From: Aquatica leii
Taxonomy: Eukaryota; Arthropoda; Insecta; Coleoptera; Lampyridae
NCBI GenBank assembly: GCA_035610365.1
Contig: CM069432.1
Coordinates: 4,154,001-4,218,000, forward strand
Length of the DNA: 64,000 nt
Reading direction: 5' to 3'
Within the stretch, counting starts at the first letter, position 1; each line of letters opens with the position of its first letter. Below, piece by piece: positions 12,401-23,407 of the stretch. The position numbers and the translations under genes were made by a program. The notes beneath the pieces were generated by a model that searched no databases, was not told the DNA's origin, and saw nothing but the letters and a program-made list of their open reading frames with translations.

Positions 12401-15400
12401 TAGACAAATGGATCTATAATCAACACAATATCAAATAATTAAAGAGGTGTTTTTTGTTTAAAGGAAATTATTCAAGTTCAAAGTTTAGCTATAACATTTC
12501 ACGGTATCCGTCACACGTCTTCGCATAAAATATTTTCTAACTCAAGAATTATGTGTTTTATTTCGATAATTTTTTTGCAATAGATAAATGGATCTATAAT
12601 CTACACAATATCAAATAATTGAAACGGTATTTTTTAATTTAAGGAAATTATTCAAGTTCAAAGTTCAGTCATAACATTTCACGGTATCCGTCACGCGTCT
12701 TTGAATAAAATATTTTCTAACTCAAAAAGTATGTTTTTTATTTCAATCATTTTTTTTTGCAATAGATAGACGATTCTATAATCAACACAATATCAAATAA
12801 TTGGTAGAGTGTTTTTATTTTAAAGGAAGTTATATTTCAAAGTACAGCCATAACATTTCACGGTATCCGTCACGCGCCTTCGCCTAAAATATTTTCTAAC
12901 TCAAAAAGAATGTTTTTTGTTTCGAGAATTTTTTTGCAATAGATAAATGGATCTATAATCAACACAATATCAAATAATTAAAGCGGTGTTTTTTACTTTA
13001 AGGAAATTATTCAAGTTCAAGGTGCAGCCATAAAATTTCACGGTATCCGTCACGCGTCTTCGCCTAAAATATTTTCTAATTCAAAAAGTATGTTTTTTAT
13101 TTCGATAATTTTTTTGCAATAGATAAATGGATCTATAATCTACACAATATCAAATAATTGAAGCGGTATTTTTTAATTTAAGGAAATTATTCAAGTTCAA
13201 AGTTCAGCCATAACATTTCACGGTATCCGTCACGCGTCTTCGTCTAAAATATTTTCTAACTCAAAAAGTATGTTTTTTATTTCGATAATTTTTTTGCAAT
13301 AGACAAATGGATCTATAATCAACACAATATCAAATAATTGAAGCGGTGTTTTTTAATTTAAGGAAATTATTCAAGTTCAAAGTTCAGCCATAACATTTCA
13401 CGGTATCCGTCACGCGTCTTCGTCTAAAATATTTTCTAACTCAAAAAGTATGATTTTTATTTCGATAATTTTTTGCAATAGTTAAATGGATCTATAATCA
13501 ACGCAATATCAAATAATTGAAAGGGCGTTTTTTGTTTAAAGGAAGTTATTCAATTTCAAAGTTCAGCCATAACATTTCACGGTATCCGTCACTCATATTC
13601 ACCTAAAATATTTTCTAACTCAAAAAATATAATTTTTATTTGGATAATTTTTTTGCAATAGACAAATGGATCTATAATCAACACAATATCAAATAATTAA
13701 AGCGGTGTTTTTTAATTTAAGGAAATTATTCAAGTTCAAAGTTCAGTCATAAAAATTCATGGTATCCGTCACGCGTCTTCGCCTAAATTATTTTCTAACT
13801 CAAAAAGTATGTTTTTTATTTCGATAATTTTTTTGCAATAGATAAATGGATCTATAATCAACACAATATCAAATAATTAAAGAGGTGTTTTTTGTTTAAA
13901 GGAAATTATTCAAGTTCAAAGTTTAGCTATAACATTTCACGGTATCCGTCACACGTCTTCGCATAAAATATTTTCTAACTCAAAAATTATGTTTTTTATT
14001 TCGATAATTTTTTGCAATAGACAAATGGATCTATAATCAACACAATATCAAATAATTAAAGAGGTGTTTTTTGTTTAAAGGAAATTATTCAAGTTCAAAG
14101 TTTAGCTATAACATTTCACGGTATCCGTCACACGTCTTCGCATAAAATATTTTCTAACTCAAAAATTATGTTTTTTATTTCGATAATTTTTTGCAATAGA
14201 CAAATGGATCTATAATCAACACAATATCAAATAATTAAAGAGGTGTTTTTTGTTTAAAGGAAATTATTCAAGTTCAAAGTTTAGCCATAAAATTTCACGG
14301 TATCCGTCACGCGTCTTCGCCTAAAATATTTTCTAACTCAAAAAGTATGTTTTTTATTTCGATAATTTTTTTGCAATAGACAAATGGATCTATAATCAAC
14401 ACAATATCAAATAATTGAAGCGGTGTTTTTTAATTTAAGGAAATTATTCAAGTTCAAAGTTCAGCCATAAAAATTCATGGTATCCGTCACGCGTCTTCGC
14501 CTAAATTATTTTCTAACTCAAAAAGTATGTTTTTTATTTCGATAATTTTTTTGCAATAGATAAATGGATCTATAATCAACACAATATCAAATAATTAAAG
14601 AGGTGTTTTTTGTTTAAAGGAAATTATTCAAGTTCAAAGTTTAGCTATAACATTTCACGGTATCCGTCACACGTCTTCGCATAAAATATTTTCTAACTCA
14701 AAAATTATGTTTTTTATTTCGATAATTTTTTTGCAATAGATAAATGGATCTATAATCAACACAATATCAAATAATTATAAGGGTTTTTTTTGTTTAAAGA
14801 AAATTATTTAATTTCAAAGTTCAGCCATAACGTATCACAGTATCCGTCACGCGTCTTCGCCTAATTATTTTCTAACTCAAAAATTATGCTTTTTATTTCC
14901 ATAATTTTTTTGCAATAGATAAATAGATCAATAATCAACACAATATCAAATAATTGAAGCGGTGTTTTTTAATTTAAGGAAATTATTCAAGTTCAAAGTT
15001 CAGTCATAAAAATTCACGGTATCCGTCACGCGTCTTCGCCTAAATTATTTTCTAACTCAAAAAGTATGTTTTTTATTTCGATAATTTTTTTGCAATAGAC
15101 AAATGGATCTATAATCAACACAATATCAAATAATTATAAGGGTTTTTTTTGTTTAAAGAAAATTATTTAATTTCAAAGTTCAGCCATAACGTATCACAGT
15201 ATCCGTCACGCGTCTTCGCCTAAATATTTTCTAACTCAAAAATTATGCTTTTTATTTCCATAATTTTTTTGCAATAGATAAATAGATCAATAATCAACAC
15301 AATATCAAATAATTGAAGCGGTGTTTTTTAATTTAAGGAAATTATTCAAGTTCAAAGTTCAGTCATAAAATTTCACGGTATCCGTCACGCGTCTTCGCCT

Positions 15401-18400
15401 AAAATATTTTCTAACTCAAAAAGTATGTTTTTTATTTTAATATTTTTTTTGCAAAAGATAAATGGATCTATAGTTAACACAATATCAAATAATTGGAACG
15501 GTATTTTTTAATTTAAGGAAATTATTCAAGTTCAAAGTTCAGTCATAACATTTCACGGTATCCGTCACACGTCTTCGCATAAAATATTTTCTAACTCAAG
15601 AATTATGTGTTTTATTTCGATAATTTTTGCAATAGATAAATGGATCTAGAATCTACACAATATCAAATAATTGAAGCGGTATTTTTTAATTTAAGGAAAT
15701 TATTCAAGTTCAAAGTTCAGCCATAACATTTCACGGTATCAGTCACGCGTCTTCGAATAAAATATTTTCTAACTCAAAAAGTATGTTTTTTATTTCAATG
15801 ATTTTTTTGCAATAGATAAATGTATCTATAATCAACACAATATCAAATAATTAAAGAGGTGTTTTTTGTTTAAAGGAAATTATTCAAGTTCAAAGTTTAG
15901 CCATAACATTTCACGGTATCCGTCACACGTCTTCGCATAAAATATTTTCTAACTCAAAAATTATGTTTTTTATTTCGATAATTTTTGCAATAGATAAATG
16001 GATCTATAATCAACACAATATCAAATAATTGAAGCGGTGTTTTTTAATTTAAGGAAATTATTCAAGTTCAAAGTTTAGCTATAACATTTCACGGTATCCG
16101 TCACACGTCTTCGCATAAAATATTTTCTAACTCAAAAATTATGTTTTTTATTTCGATAATTTTTTTGCAATAGACAAATGGATCTATAATCAACACAATA
16201 TCAAATAACTAAAGAGGTGTTTTTTGTTTAAAGGAAATTATTCAAGTTCAAAGTTTAGCCATAACATTTCACGGTATCCGTCACACGTCTTCGCATAAAA
16301 TATTTTCTAACTCAAAAATTATGTTTTTTATTTCGATAATTTTTTGCAATAGATAAATGGATCTATAATCAACACAATATCAAATAATTGAAGCGGTGTT
16401 TTTTAATTTAAGAAAATTATTCAAGTTCAAAGTTCAGCCATAAAAATTCACGGTACCCGTCACGCGTCTTCGCCTAAAATATTTTCTAACTCAAAAAGTA
16501 TGTTTTTTATTTCGATAATTTTTTTGCAATAGACAAATGGATCTATAATCAACACAATATCAAATAATTAAAGAGGTGTATTTTGTTTAAAGGAAATTAT
16601 TCAAGTTCAAAGTTTAGCCATAACATTTCACGGTATCCGTCACACGTCTTCGCATAAAATATTATCTAACTCAAAAATTATGTTTTTTATTTCAATATTT
16701 TTTTTCTAATAGATAAATGGATCTATAATGAACACAATATCAAATAATTAAAGCGGCGTTTTTTAATTTAAGGAAATTATTCAAGTTCAAAGTTTAGCCA
16801 TAACATTTCACGGTATCCGTCACACGTCTTCGCATAAAATATTTTCTAACTCAAAAATTATGTTTTTTATTTCGATAATTTTTTGCAATAGATAAATGGA
16901 TCTATAATCAACACAATATCAAATAATTGAAGCGGTGTTTTTTAATTTAAAAAAATTATTCAAGTTCAAAGTTCAGCCATAAAAATTCACGGTATCCGTC
17001 ACGCGTCTTCGCCTAAAATATTTTCTAACTCAAAAAGTATGTTTTTTATTTCGATAATTTTTTTGCAATAGACAAATGGATCTATAATCAACACAATATC
17101 AAATAATTAAAGAGGTGTTTTTTGTTTAAAGGAAATTATTCAAGTTCAAAGTTTAGCCATAACATTTCACGGTATCCGTCACACGTCTTCGCATAAAATA
17201 TTATCTAACTCAAAAATTATGTTTTTTATTTCAATATTTTTTTTCTAATAGATAAATGGATCTATAATGAACACAATATCAAATAATTAAAGCGGCGTTT
17301 TTTAATTTAAGGAAATTATTCAAGTTCAAAGTTTAGCCATAACATTTCACGGTATCCGTCACACGTCTTCGCATAAAATATTTTCTAACTCAAAAATTAT
17401 GTTTTTTATTCTATAATTTTTTTGCAATAGACAAATGGATCTATAATCAACACAATATCAAATAATTGAAGCGGTGTTTTTTAATTTAAGGAAATTATTC
17501 AAGTTCAAAGTTCAGCCATAAAAATTCACGGTATCCGTCACGCGTCTTCGCCTAAATTATTTTCTAACTCAAAAAGTATGTTTTTTATTTCGATAATTTT
17601 TTTGCAATAGATAAATGGATCTATAATCAACACAATATCAAATAATTATAAGGGTTTTTTTTGTTTAAAGAAAATTATTTAATTTCAAAGTTCAGCCATA
17701 ACGTATCACAGTATCCGTCACGCGTCTTCGCCTAAATATTTTCTAACTCAAAAATTATGCTTTTTATTTCCATAATTTTTTTGCAATAGATAAATAGATC
17801 AATAATCAACACAATATCAAATAATTGAAGCGGTGTTTTTTAATTTAAGGAAATTATTCAAGTTCAAAGTTCAGTCATAAAATTTCACGGTATCCGTCAC
17901 GCGTCTTCGCCTAAAATATTTTCTAACTCAAAAAGTATGTTTTTTATTTTAATATTTTTTTTGCAAAAGATAAATGGATCTATAGTTAACACAATATCAA
18001 ATAATTGGAACGGTATTTTTTAATTTAAGGAAATTATTCAAGTTCAAAGTTCGGTCATAACATTTCACGGTATCCGTCACACGTCTTCGCATAAAATATT
18101 TTCTAACTCAAGAATTATGTGTTTTATTTCGATAATTTTTTTGCAATAGATAAATGGATCTATAATCTACACAATATCAAATAATTGAAACGGTATTTTT
18201 TAATTTAAGGAAATTATTCAAGTTCAAAGTTCAGTCATAACATTTCACGGTATCCGTCACACGTCTTCGCATAAAATATTTTCTAACTCAAGAATTATGT
18301 GTTTTATTTCGATAATTTTTTTGCAATAGATAAATGGATCTATAATCTACACAATATCAAATAATTGAAACGGTATTTTTTAATTTAAGGAAATTATTCA

Positions 18401-21400
18401 AGTTCAAAGTTCAGTCATAACATTTCACGGTATCCGTCACGCGTCTTTGAATAAAATATTTTCTAACTCAAAAAGTATGTTTTTTATTTCAATCATTTTT
18501 TTTGCAATAGATAGACGATTCTATAATCAACACAATATCAAATAATTGGTAGAGTGTTTTTATTTTAAAGGAAGTTATATTTCAAAGTTCAGCCATAACA
18601 TTTCACGGTATCCGTCACGCGTCTTCGCCTAAAATATTTTCTAACTCTAAAAGTATGTTTTTATTTCAATAATTTTTTGCAAAAGATAAATGGATCTATA
18701 ATCAACACAATATCAAATAATTGGAGGGGTGTTTTTTAATTTAAGCAAATTATTCAATTTAAAAGTGCAGCCATAACATTTCACGGTATCCGTCAAGCGT
18801 CTTTGCCTAAAATATTTTCTAACTCAAAAAGAATGTTTTTTATTTCAAGAATTTTTTTGCAATAGATAAATGAATCTATAACCAACAAAATATCAAATAA
18901 TTAGAGAGGTATTTTTTGTTTAAAGGAAATTATTCAATTTCAAAGCTCAGCCATAACATTTCGCGGTATCCGACACGCGTCCTCGCCTAAAATATTTTCT
19001 AACTCAAAAAGAATGTTTTTTATTTCCATAATTTTTTTGCAATAGATAAATGAATCTATAATCAACACAATATCAAATAGTTAGAGAGGTGTTTTTTGTT
19101 TAAAGCAAATTATTCAATTTCAAAATTCAGCCATAACATTTCGCGGTATCCATCACGCGTCTTCGCCTAAAATATTTTCTAACTCAAAAAGTATGTTTTT
19201 TATTTCTATAACTTTTCTGCAATAGATAAATGGATCTAAAATCAACACAATATCAAATAATTGGAATCATGTTTTTGTTTAGAGAAAATTATTCAATTTC
19301 AAAGTTTAGCCATAACATTCACGGTTCCGTCATGCGTCTTCGCCTATAATATTTTCTAACTGAAAAAGTAGATTTTTTATTCCGATAATTTTTCTGCAAT
19401 AGATAAATGAATCTATAATCAACATAATATCAAATAATTAAAGGGGTGTTTTTTGTTTAAAGGAAATTATTCAAGTTCAAAGTGTAGCCATAACATTTCA
19501 CGGTATCCGTCACACGTCTTCGCATAAAATATTATCTAACTCAAAAATTATGTTTTTTATTTCAATATTTTTTTTCTAATAGATAAATGGATCTATAATG
19601 AACACAATATCAAATAATTAAAGCGGCGTTTTTTAATTTAAGGAAATTATTCAAGTTCAAAGTTCAGCCATAAAATTTCACGGTATCCGTCACGCGTCTT
19701 CGCCTAAAATATTTTCTAACTCAAAAAGTATGTTTGTTATTTCGATAATTTTTTTGCAGTACATAAATGGATCTATAATCAAACACAATATCAAATAATT
19801 GAAGGGGTGTTTTTTGTTTAAAGGAAATTATTCAATTTCAAAGTTCAGCCATAACATTTCACGGTATCCGTCACGCGTCTTCGTCTAAAATATTTTCTAA
19901 CTCAAAAAGTATGTTTTTTATTTCGATCATTTTTTTGCAATATTTAAATGAATCTACAATCAACACAATATCGAATAATTGGAAGAATGTTTTTTGTTTA
20001 AAGGAAATTATTCAATTTCAAAGTTGAGCCATAACATTTCGCGGTATCCGTCACGCGCCTTTGTCTAAAATATTTTCTAACTCAAAAAGTACGTGTTTAT
20101 TTTGAGAATTTTTTTGCAATAGATAAATGGATCTACCATCAACACAATATCAAATATTTATAAGAATGTTTTTTGTTTAAAGAAAATTATTCAATTTCAA
20201 AGTTCAGCCATAACATTTCGCGGTATCCGTCACGCGTCTTCGTATTATAGTGAAAATTCTTATTAAGTATGTTTTCAAATGAATTTTTCTTTAAGAAACC
20301 ATTATGAAATTTATACTATCAAGAAATATTTGAGAATTTTTTCAAAATTTTTAAACTGGCGTATTTTGAAAAATTTAAAATTTAATTTTTGATTTTGAAA
20401 TTGGTAAAAAAAAATTATACCCTTGTAGTGTTATATAGTTTTGGAAACGGCATGAATAATTCTAAAAAATGACATCTCTTTCATCTATCTAGCTTGATTC
20501 TGAGAGGTGCTAGAGTAATTTAAACTTTCACTAACGGGTCGATTTTTAGAGTTTCTTGAAAACTTTAACCGGGCATAATTCTGAAAACAGTTGAGATATC
20601 AAGTTGAAATTTGGTATTTTTCTTAGTCCATATGGGATGCACCAGTATACCAAATTTCATTGAAATGTGAAATGGTCAGGTAAAATGACTGTGTTGAGTT
20701 GATATAGAATGGCCCAATTTCGATAAGCAAAAAATACTTTTTTATACAATACAAATATTACATTTTTTTAACTTGTAGAACAAAATTATAGAAAACTTAT
20801 AAAGTTGTCGAAAGATTTTGAACGTAATGACAATGCACAAATAATTTTTCTCAGCTGTTTACGACAGATTTGTAAGTTAGAATCTTTAAACAGTGTTTAA
20901 AATAAAGTTTTTTGGTGGAGTCTTTATTTATCTTGTAGTTTTTCGATAAACAAAATCTGCTATGATGCATACATGTAACTGAAATTCAATAAAGTTTTTT
21001 TTAAAGCAAATGAGGTAAATTTATAAGTATGTAAGAATATTCGTACTTAAGTATTGCTATTAGGAAAAGAAAGTAAGCAGGAAATATTCAAGTGTTCAAG
21101 ATCAAATGGAGTAGTTTGACAAATTTGATTTACGTATTGTAAAAACGACCATTTATTTCATTAAATGTGTATAGTACTCAAGAAGGTTTTAACCTCAGAC
21201 GAAAGCTATCAACGAGGATTTTTTTAGAAAATTAGGTACAGAAGTGTACTGGATAACTCAAGATAATTCTTTTTTCGAAATTGGGTTTGATTATAAAAAG
21301 TTATAATGAAACGAAATTGTTGTTTGCTAATGTCGCTACTTAACAAAGAAAAATATGATTCTTTATGAGTCAATACATATGTGTTCGTGTAGTTAGAGGT

Positions 21401-22612
21401 TTTAAACACATCAAAAATATTTGGTTATTGTAATTTTGTAATATTCAACTTGTAATTGCACACGTGTTAGCACAAAACGTTTTTAAAATTTTTAAAAGTT
21501 AACTCAAAAAACCGTTTTTGATAAATTACACCATTTTCGTTTCATAAAATTCAAAACGAAAATGTTATTTATTTCATGTTCTAATAAAATTAAATCAATT
21601 TGTTTTACATCATAAATGTTTTTGCAACATGTTGTAAAAATAATTTTGTGTTCTAAATTTTTTACAATGAAAATACGTTTTCGATTTGTTTTGAGTGGCT
21701 TTGTTCTACTGGTAAGTCGAATATTAATGTTAAAACCAAAATTAGATAATTCATGAAATGAAGGATTAGGAAGTGGTAAAATGATAACATTAATGAAGTG
21801 GTATACAAAACATAAAATAAGTATGTATAGATAACAGAAACTTAAAAAATATTTTTCATTCTACCAGAAAAAGCAATAAATTCATTAAACAGAAACATGA
21901 CTAACCAACTAGTTAATTTATTATTAATTAGTTAGTACGGTGAAATCAAAAGTAGGTTAAAGGAATTAAGACAAAGAACAATTATATTAATTATTAAAAT
22001 TCTGTAACCTTTAATTCAGTTGCTAAACATAGGAAAGCTTCTTCTATGTTTGAGTTGTCTTTTGCGCTTGCTTCTAAGACAAATAAAACTTCCGGCATAT
22101 ACTGACACATCGCTTCAGCTTCTTCAAACTCAACTTCTCGAAGATTTTCCATATCAGCTTTATTTCCAACTAGTGCTACTAATACGCCAGTACCAGAGTA
22201 ACGCCTTACTTCCTCAACCCATCTTGCGACAGATAAAAATGAAGATCTTTTTGTAATATCATAAACAATAATAACACCATTTGCAGATCTATAATAGCTT
22301 TGTGTTATAGTACGAAACCTCTCTTGTCCAGCCGTGTCCCATATTTGTAACTAAAACAGAAGATATAAATACACGATCTCTTATATATACAACTACACCG
22401 ACCTTTACTTTTTTACCTTCGACTATAACACTCTTCATAGAAAAATCGACACCTATTGTATTCCCGTGTCTTTCAACAAACGTTCCATTTTTAAATCTTT
22501 GAACAACACAAGTTTTACCCGTGCCACAATCACCAATTAAAACAATTTTAAAAAGGAAATCAAACTGCTCGTCACTGGGAATACTCATCAAGGTAGTCGG
22601 ATTTCGAGACAT
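3339..22612 (-). CDS. Rab19: Rab19-type small GTPase, three exons
   Basis: The coding exons are 22403-22612, 22009-22350 and 3339-3449, giving a 220-residue protein. Rab19 is a membrane-traffic GTPase of the Rab19/43 group. Visible motifs: P-loop GDCGTGKT (27-34), switch I with NTIGVDF (51-57), WDTAGQE (74-80), NKAD (133-136) and SAK (165-167). Intron 1 is 52 bp (GT at 22402, AG at 22351) and intron 2 runs 3450-22008; both are phase 0 with GT-AG ends. The last exon starts [10 protein letters not shown] and contains CSAC, resembling the C-terminal tail of fly Rab19, and brings the length to the family norm. Without it, exon 2 would run into a stop after VTEF and lack prenylation cysteines. Exons 1 and 2 are certain; exon 3 is inferred from splice signals and tail similarity. 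The four cysteine-box residues are followed by six more, which is unusual. Confidence 0.88.
4258..20243. repeat. Satellite array, ~180-bp monomer, about 89 copies
   Basis: The sequence repeats with a period of 180 bp, for example the block starting TAAAATATTTTCTAACTC at 4441, 4621, 4801 and 4981. The most conserved core is CACGGTATCCGTCACGCGTC; other constant parts are CAATAGATAAATGGATCTAT and ACACAATATCAAATAATT. Monomers fall into variants, such as AAAGAGGTGTTTTTTG versus GAAGCGGTGTTTTTTAATTT, and CACACGTCTTCGCAT versus CGCGTCTTCGCC. Rare variants recur at long distances, so blocks of many monomers have been duplicated. There is no open reading frame. I do not recognise it as a named satellite family. 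Confidence 0.97.
20244..22008. other. Intronic AT-rich sequence, no gene recognised
   Basis: No coding homology on either strand. A segment near 20570-20700 (AAATTTGGTATTTTTC and ATACCAAATTTCATTGAA) is an imperfect inverted repeat and looks like a dispersed insect repeat, but I could not assign it. Confidence 0.4.
22009..22350 (-). other. Rab19: Rab19 exon 2 (coding)
   Basis: 114 codons starting [10 protein letters not shown] after the acceptor TTTTAG and ending ATELK before the donor AAG|GTTACAG. Contains the switch II, NKxD and SAK guanine-binding motifs. Confidence 0.92.
22403..22612 (-). other. Rab19: Rab19 exon 1 (coding)
   Basis: Seventy codons from the ATG at 22612 to the lysine before the donor AAG|GTCGGT. 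Contains the P-loop and switch I. Confidence 0.93.
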
Positions 22613-23407
22613 TATAATTTATAAAATTGATTTAATCAATTACATTTTTGATCGTATTTGCATTTTACTTAATACTTTTTTTAAGGTTAGACGATTTATT
22701 TATAACTAACCTTGATCCAATTTACAACGTTGCCAATTCAGCAAAATTAAAAACTCACGTACAGCAACTATGACAATTTGCGCTTTCTTCAAAAAACTGC
22801 AGTTATATAAACATATTATTCTAAAAATAAACACTTACAATAAAGAACACTAATTCAAAGTACACTTAAAATGAAATTGTCATCCTAATAGATGTTCAAA
22901 ACTAATTACAATACGTGTATCTACCTTTGATACGAATAAAAAGTTGGGATTTTCCGTTTAATAGTACGCAATATTTCTGACTGGTTTAAGTCAATAAGTT
23001 TCTTCAAACCCCCGTTACATTTAAACTATTTTTCAAGATTATATTATAATTAACATGTACACGCAAAAATAAACATTAAGGTTTTACGTTTAAACTTTTA
23101 CGTCTTAAAATAATCTATTAGTGTATATTATAATTATTTTGTTTATCTGTTAATTTTAAATTGAAATTAAAATGTTTTAATTGTAGAATGGAAGCTTTCA
23201 CGGCTGTTGTTTAATGTAGCACTGCTTTTCGGGTGTTTTCAGTTTTCGTACATGTTTATTTGCTACTACAATTTTACAATTTATATAGCTTTGTCATGAG
23301 TGATAACATAATTTGCTTAAATAGCCCATTTGGATCGGTTTTCCACCTCCGAGTTGCCTCTTTGGTTTCAAACTTTTCCGCTGGGTTGTACATTTCATTC
23401 TACACAC
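22613..23407. other. Rab19 5' region and LINE 3' flank
   Basis: AT-rich sequence upstream of the Rab19 start codon, expected to hold its promoter and 5' UTR, though no TATA box or initiator could be assigned. From about 23180 to 23407 it probably belongs to the 3' UTR of the minus-strand Jockey element, whose end has no clear poly-A tail. Confidence 0.4.

Larger units (their letters stand above)
3450..22008 (-). other. Rab19: Rab19 intron 2, 18.6 kb, filled by satellite DNA
   Basis: Begins GTTACAG after exon 2 and ends TTTGCAG before exon 3. About 86 percent of it is the tandem array at 4258-20243. The flanks (3450-4257 and 20244-22008) are AT-rich without coding homology. The other introns seen here are 50-53 bp, so this one is about 350 times longer. 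Confidence 0.75.

Noticed and set aside
4258-20243. CRISPR-like or gene-bearing tandem array
   Set aside because: The whole 180-bp unit repeats without unique spacers, and no frame stays open; it is satellite DNA.
4258-20243. CENP-B box in the satellite monomer
   Set aside because: No match to the CENP-B box core (TTCG....A..CGGG) could be found, so a centromeric role has no direct support.
22020-22256. Leucine-rich plus-strand frame
   Set aside because: Antisense of Rab19 exon 2.
21994-22350. Rab19 ending at the stop after exon 2 (VTEF)
   Set aside because: This would remove the hypervariable tail and prenylation cysteines. A consensus donor sits at the end of the conserved helix, and a matching tail exon exists at 3339-3449.
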